DNA from: Firmicutes bacterium CAG:110
GTDB taxonomy: Bacteria; Bacillota; Clostridia; Oscillospirales; Oscillospiraceae
NCBI GenBank assembly: GCA_000434635.1
Contig: HF988078.1
Coordinates: 16,664 to 22,959, forward strand
Direction of reading: 5' to 3'
Length of the DNA: 6,296 nt
Shown here: positions 5,658 through 6,296 of the stretch, in pieces
How the letters are laid out: each line of letters begins with the position of its first letter
How positions within the stretch are numbered: the first letter of the stretch is position 1
Program-made: the position numbers and the translations under genes
The notes under the pieces: generated by a model
What the model saw: the letters and a program-made list of their open reading frames with translations, nothing else
What the model was told of the DNA's origin: nothing
Database searches by the model: none

Positions 5658-5686
5658 ATAATACTCTAACTTCCGGAAGGTGTCAA
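5658..5686 (-). promoter_or_regulatory. Sigma-A type promoter for the thioesterase operon
   Basis: On the minus strand a perfect TTGACA (5681-5686) and TATTAT (5658-5663) are separated by exactly 17 bp. Transcription would start near 5651, giving a leader of about 20 nt that carries the ribosome binding site. The spacer contains the perfect palindrome CTTCCGGAAG (5670-5679). Confidence 0.85.
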
Positions 5687-5716
5687 CGAAAAAGGTTGCT
5701 ATTTTCCGAAAGGTTT
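5666..5716. repeat. Direct repeat pair TTCCGRAAGG, candidate operator
   Basis: TTCCGGAAGG (5671-5680) and TTCCGAAAGG (5704-5713) match at 9 of 10 bases, start 33 bp apart (about three helical turns) and lie in the same orientation. Extending to 5666-5683 and 5699-5716 gives 15 of 18 matches, including a shared CTA upstream. One copy sits in the -35/-10 spacer of the thioesterase promoter and the other in the spacer of the pncB promoter. This is where a repressor, or a regulator that reshapes the spacer, would bind. The regulator is unknown. Confidence 0.5.
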
Positions 5717-5724
5717 TGTATAAT
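5696..5724 (+). promoter_or_regulatory. Sigma-A type promoter for pncB
   Basis: TTGCTA (5696-5701) and a perfect TATAAT (5719-5724) are separated by exactly 17 bp. Transcription would start near 5731, about 24 nt before the pncB ATG. Its -35 box is only 9 bp from the -35 box of the opposing thioesterase promoter, so RNA polymerase probably cannot occupy both at once. Confidence 0.85.
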
Positions 5725-5754
5725 AGCCGCAAATATGAAAATGAGGTGACCAGA

Positions 5755-6296
5755 ATGGTTGTGAGCGACAAATTGAATCTGACGATGCTCTGCGATTTTT
5801 ACGAGCTGACCATGGGCGCGGGGTACTTCGCCAACGGCTATACCGACCGCATAACCTATTTTGACCTGTTTTTCCGCCGCTGTCCTGACGGGGGCGGGTT
5901 CGCCATTGCGGCCGGTCTGGAGCAGATCGTCCAGTATATTCAGAAGCTGCATTTTGACACGGAGGATATCGCGTACCTGCGGGAGCGGAAGTGCTTCAGC
6001 GAGGATTTCCTGAACTATCTGGCCAATTTCAAGTTTACCGGCGATATCTGGGCAGTGCCGGAGGGAACGCCCATTTTCCCCCGGGAGCCGATCATCACCG
6101 TCCGCGCGCCCGCCATTCAGGCGCAGCTGGTGGAGACGTATCTGCTGCTGTGCGTGAACCATCAGAGCCTGATCGCCACCAAGGCCAACCGTGTTGTCCG
6201 TGCCGCCGAGGGACGCACCGTGCTGGAATTCGGTTCCCGCCGGGCGCAGGGCGCGGACGCCGCTATCTTGGGCGCGAGAGCCGCGTACATCGGCGG
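5755..6296 (+). CDS. pncB: Nicotinate phosphoribosyltransferase, N-terminal part
   Basis: The first 180 residues of an enzyme that joins nicotinate and PRPP, with ATP hydrolysis, to form nicotinate mononucleotide, the entry step of the Preiss-Handler NAD salvage route. The N-terminal CDFYELTMGAGY (13-24) is the conserved start of the family. The stretches FAIAAGLEQIVQYI (49-62), GDIWAVPEGTPIFPREPI (96-113), the helix QLVETYLLLCVNHQS (124-138) and EFGSRRAQGADAA (158-170) are also family hallmarks; the last includes active-site arginines. It is cut by the window edge; family members are usually about 350 to 490 residues, so more than half may be missing. GAGGTG at 5743-5748 lies 6 nt before the ATG. 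It has its own promoter and shares a control region with the divergent thioesterase operon. Confidence 0.93.
   Translation, partial: MVVSDKLNLTMLCDFYELTMGAGYFANGYTDRITYFDLFFRRCPDGGGFAIAAGLEQIVQYIQKLHFDTEDIAYLRERKCFSEDFLNYLANFKFTGDIWAVPEGTPIFPREPIITVRAPAIQAQLVETYLLLCVNHQSLIATKANRVVRAAEGRTVLEFGSRRAQGADAAILGARAAYIG

Noticed and set aside
5735..5749. Four-codon leader frame (MKMR) before pncB
   Set aside because: It lacks a ribosome binding site, and its stop falls in the pncB ribosome binding site by chance. Too short to support an attenuation claim.
5683..6162. Minus-strand open frame of 159 codons opposite pncB
   Set aside because: It overlaps clear pncB coding sequence and the shared promoter region; there is no sign of independent coding.
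1..6296. CRISPR arrays, tRNA or rRNA genes, transposase, toxin-antitoxin or defence genes
   Set aside because: No regularly spaced repeats, cloverleaf folds, rRNA-like sequence or matching protein motifs were seen on either strand.

Overview
The window looks like a chromosomal segment of a GC-rich gut Clostridia member, most likely Oscillospiraceae or a relative. Three things suggest this: the order yqeG-like HAD phosphatase, M24 aminopeptidase and efp; an acidic CD1247-type zinc-ribbon protein right after efp; and high GC with consensus sigma-A promoters and strong AGGAGG ribosome binding sites. This placement is an inference from gene content, not from a search.

Layout. Bases 1-60 hold three consecutive perfect hairpins. 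Bases 76-804 (minus) encode a hypothetical protein of 242 aa. It is divergent from a plus-strand pair, a YqeG-family HAD phosphatase (895-1392) and an Xaa-Pro aminopeptidase-type M24 peptidase (1395-2459), which are 2 nt apart. A GC-poorer family 2 glycosyltransferase (2520-3500) sits between the peptidase and efp. efp (3714-4277) has its own near-consensus promoter and a following stem-loop terminator. The CD1247-type acidic zinc-ribbon protein (4342-4791) ends at a strong terminator, which faces the terminator of a convergent two-gene minus-strand operon. That operon comprises an FlK-type acyl-CoA thioesterase (5245-5631) and a 106-aa protein of unknown function (4910-5230). The thioesterase is divergent from nicotinate phosphoribosyltransferase (5755 onward), which runs off the right edge.

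How the genes work together. Most are housekeeping genes: EF-P helps ribosomes through polyproline stretches, the M24 peptidase trims X-Pro peptides, the HAD phosphatase may act in phospholipid synthesis, and pncB feeds NAD salvage. The glycosyltransferase looks like an insertion into this set. The thioesterase operon and pncB share a 124-bp divergent control region. In it a near-identical element, TTCCGRAAGG, lies in the spacer of each of the two opposing promoters. This is the most distinctive signal in the window.

No CRISPR array, tRNA, rRNA, transposase gene, defence locus or biosynthetic cluster was seen. I find no strong evidence for a wholly new system. The leads are the operator-like repeat pair, the uncharacterised thioesterase partner, the hypothetical 242-aa protein and the palindrome cluster.
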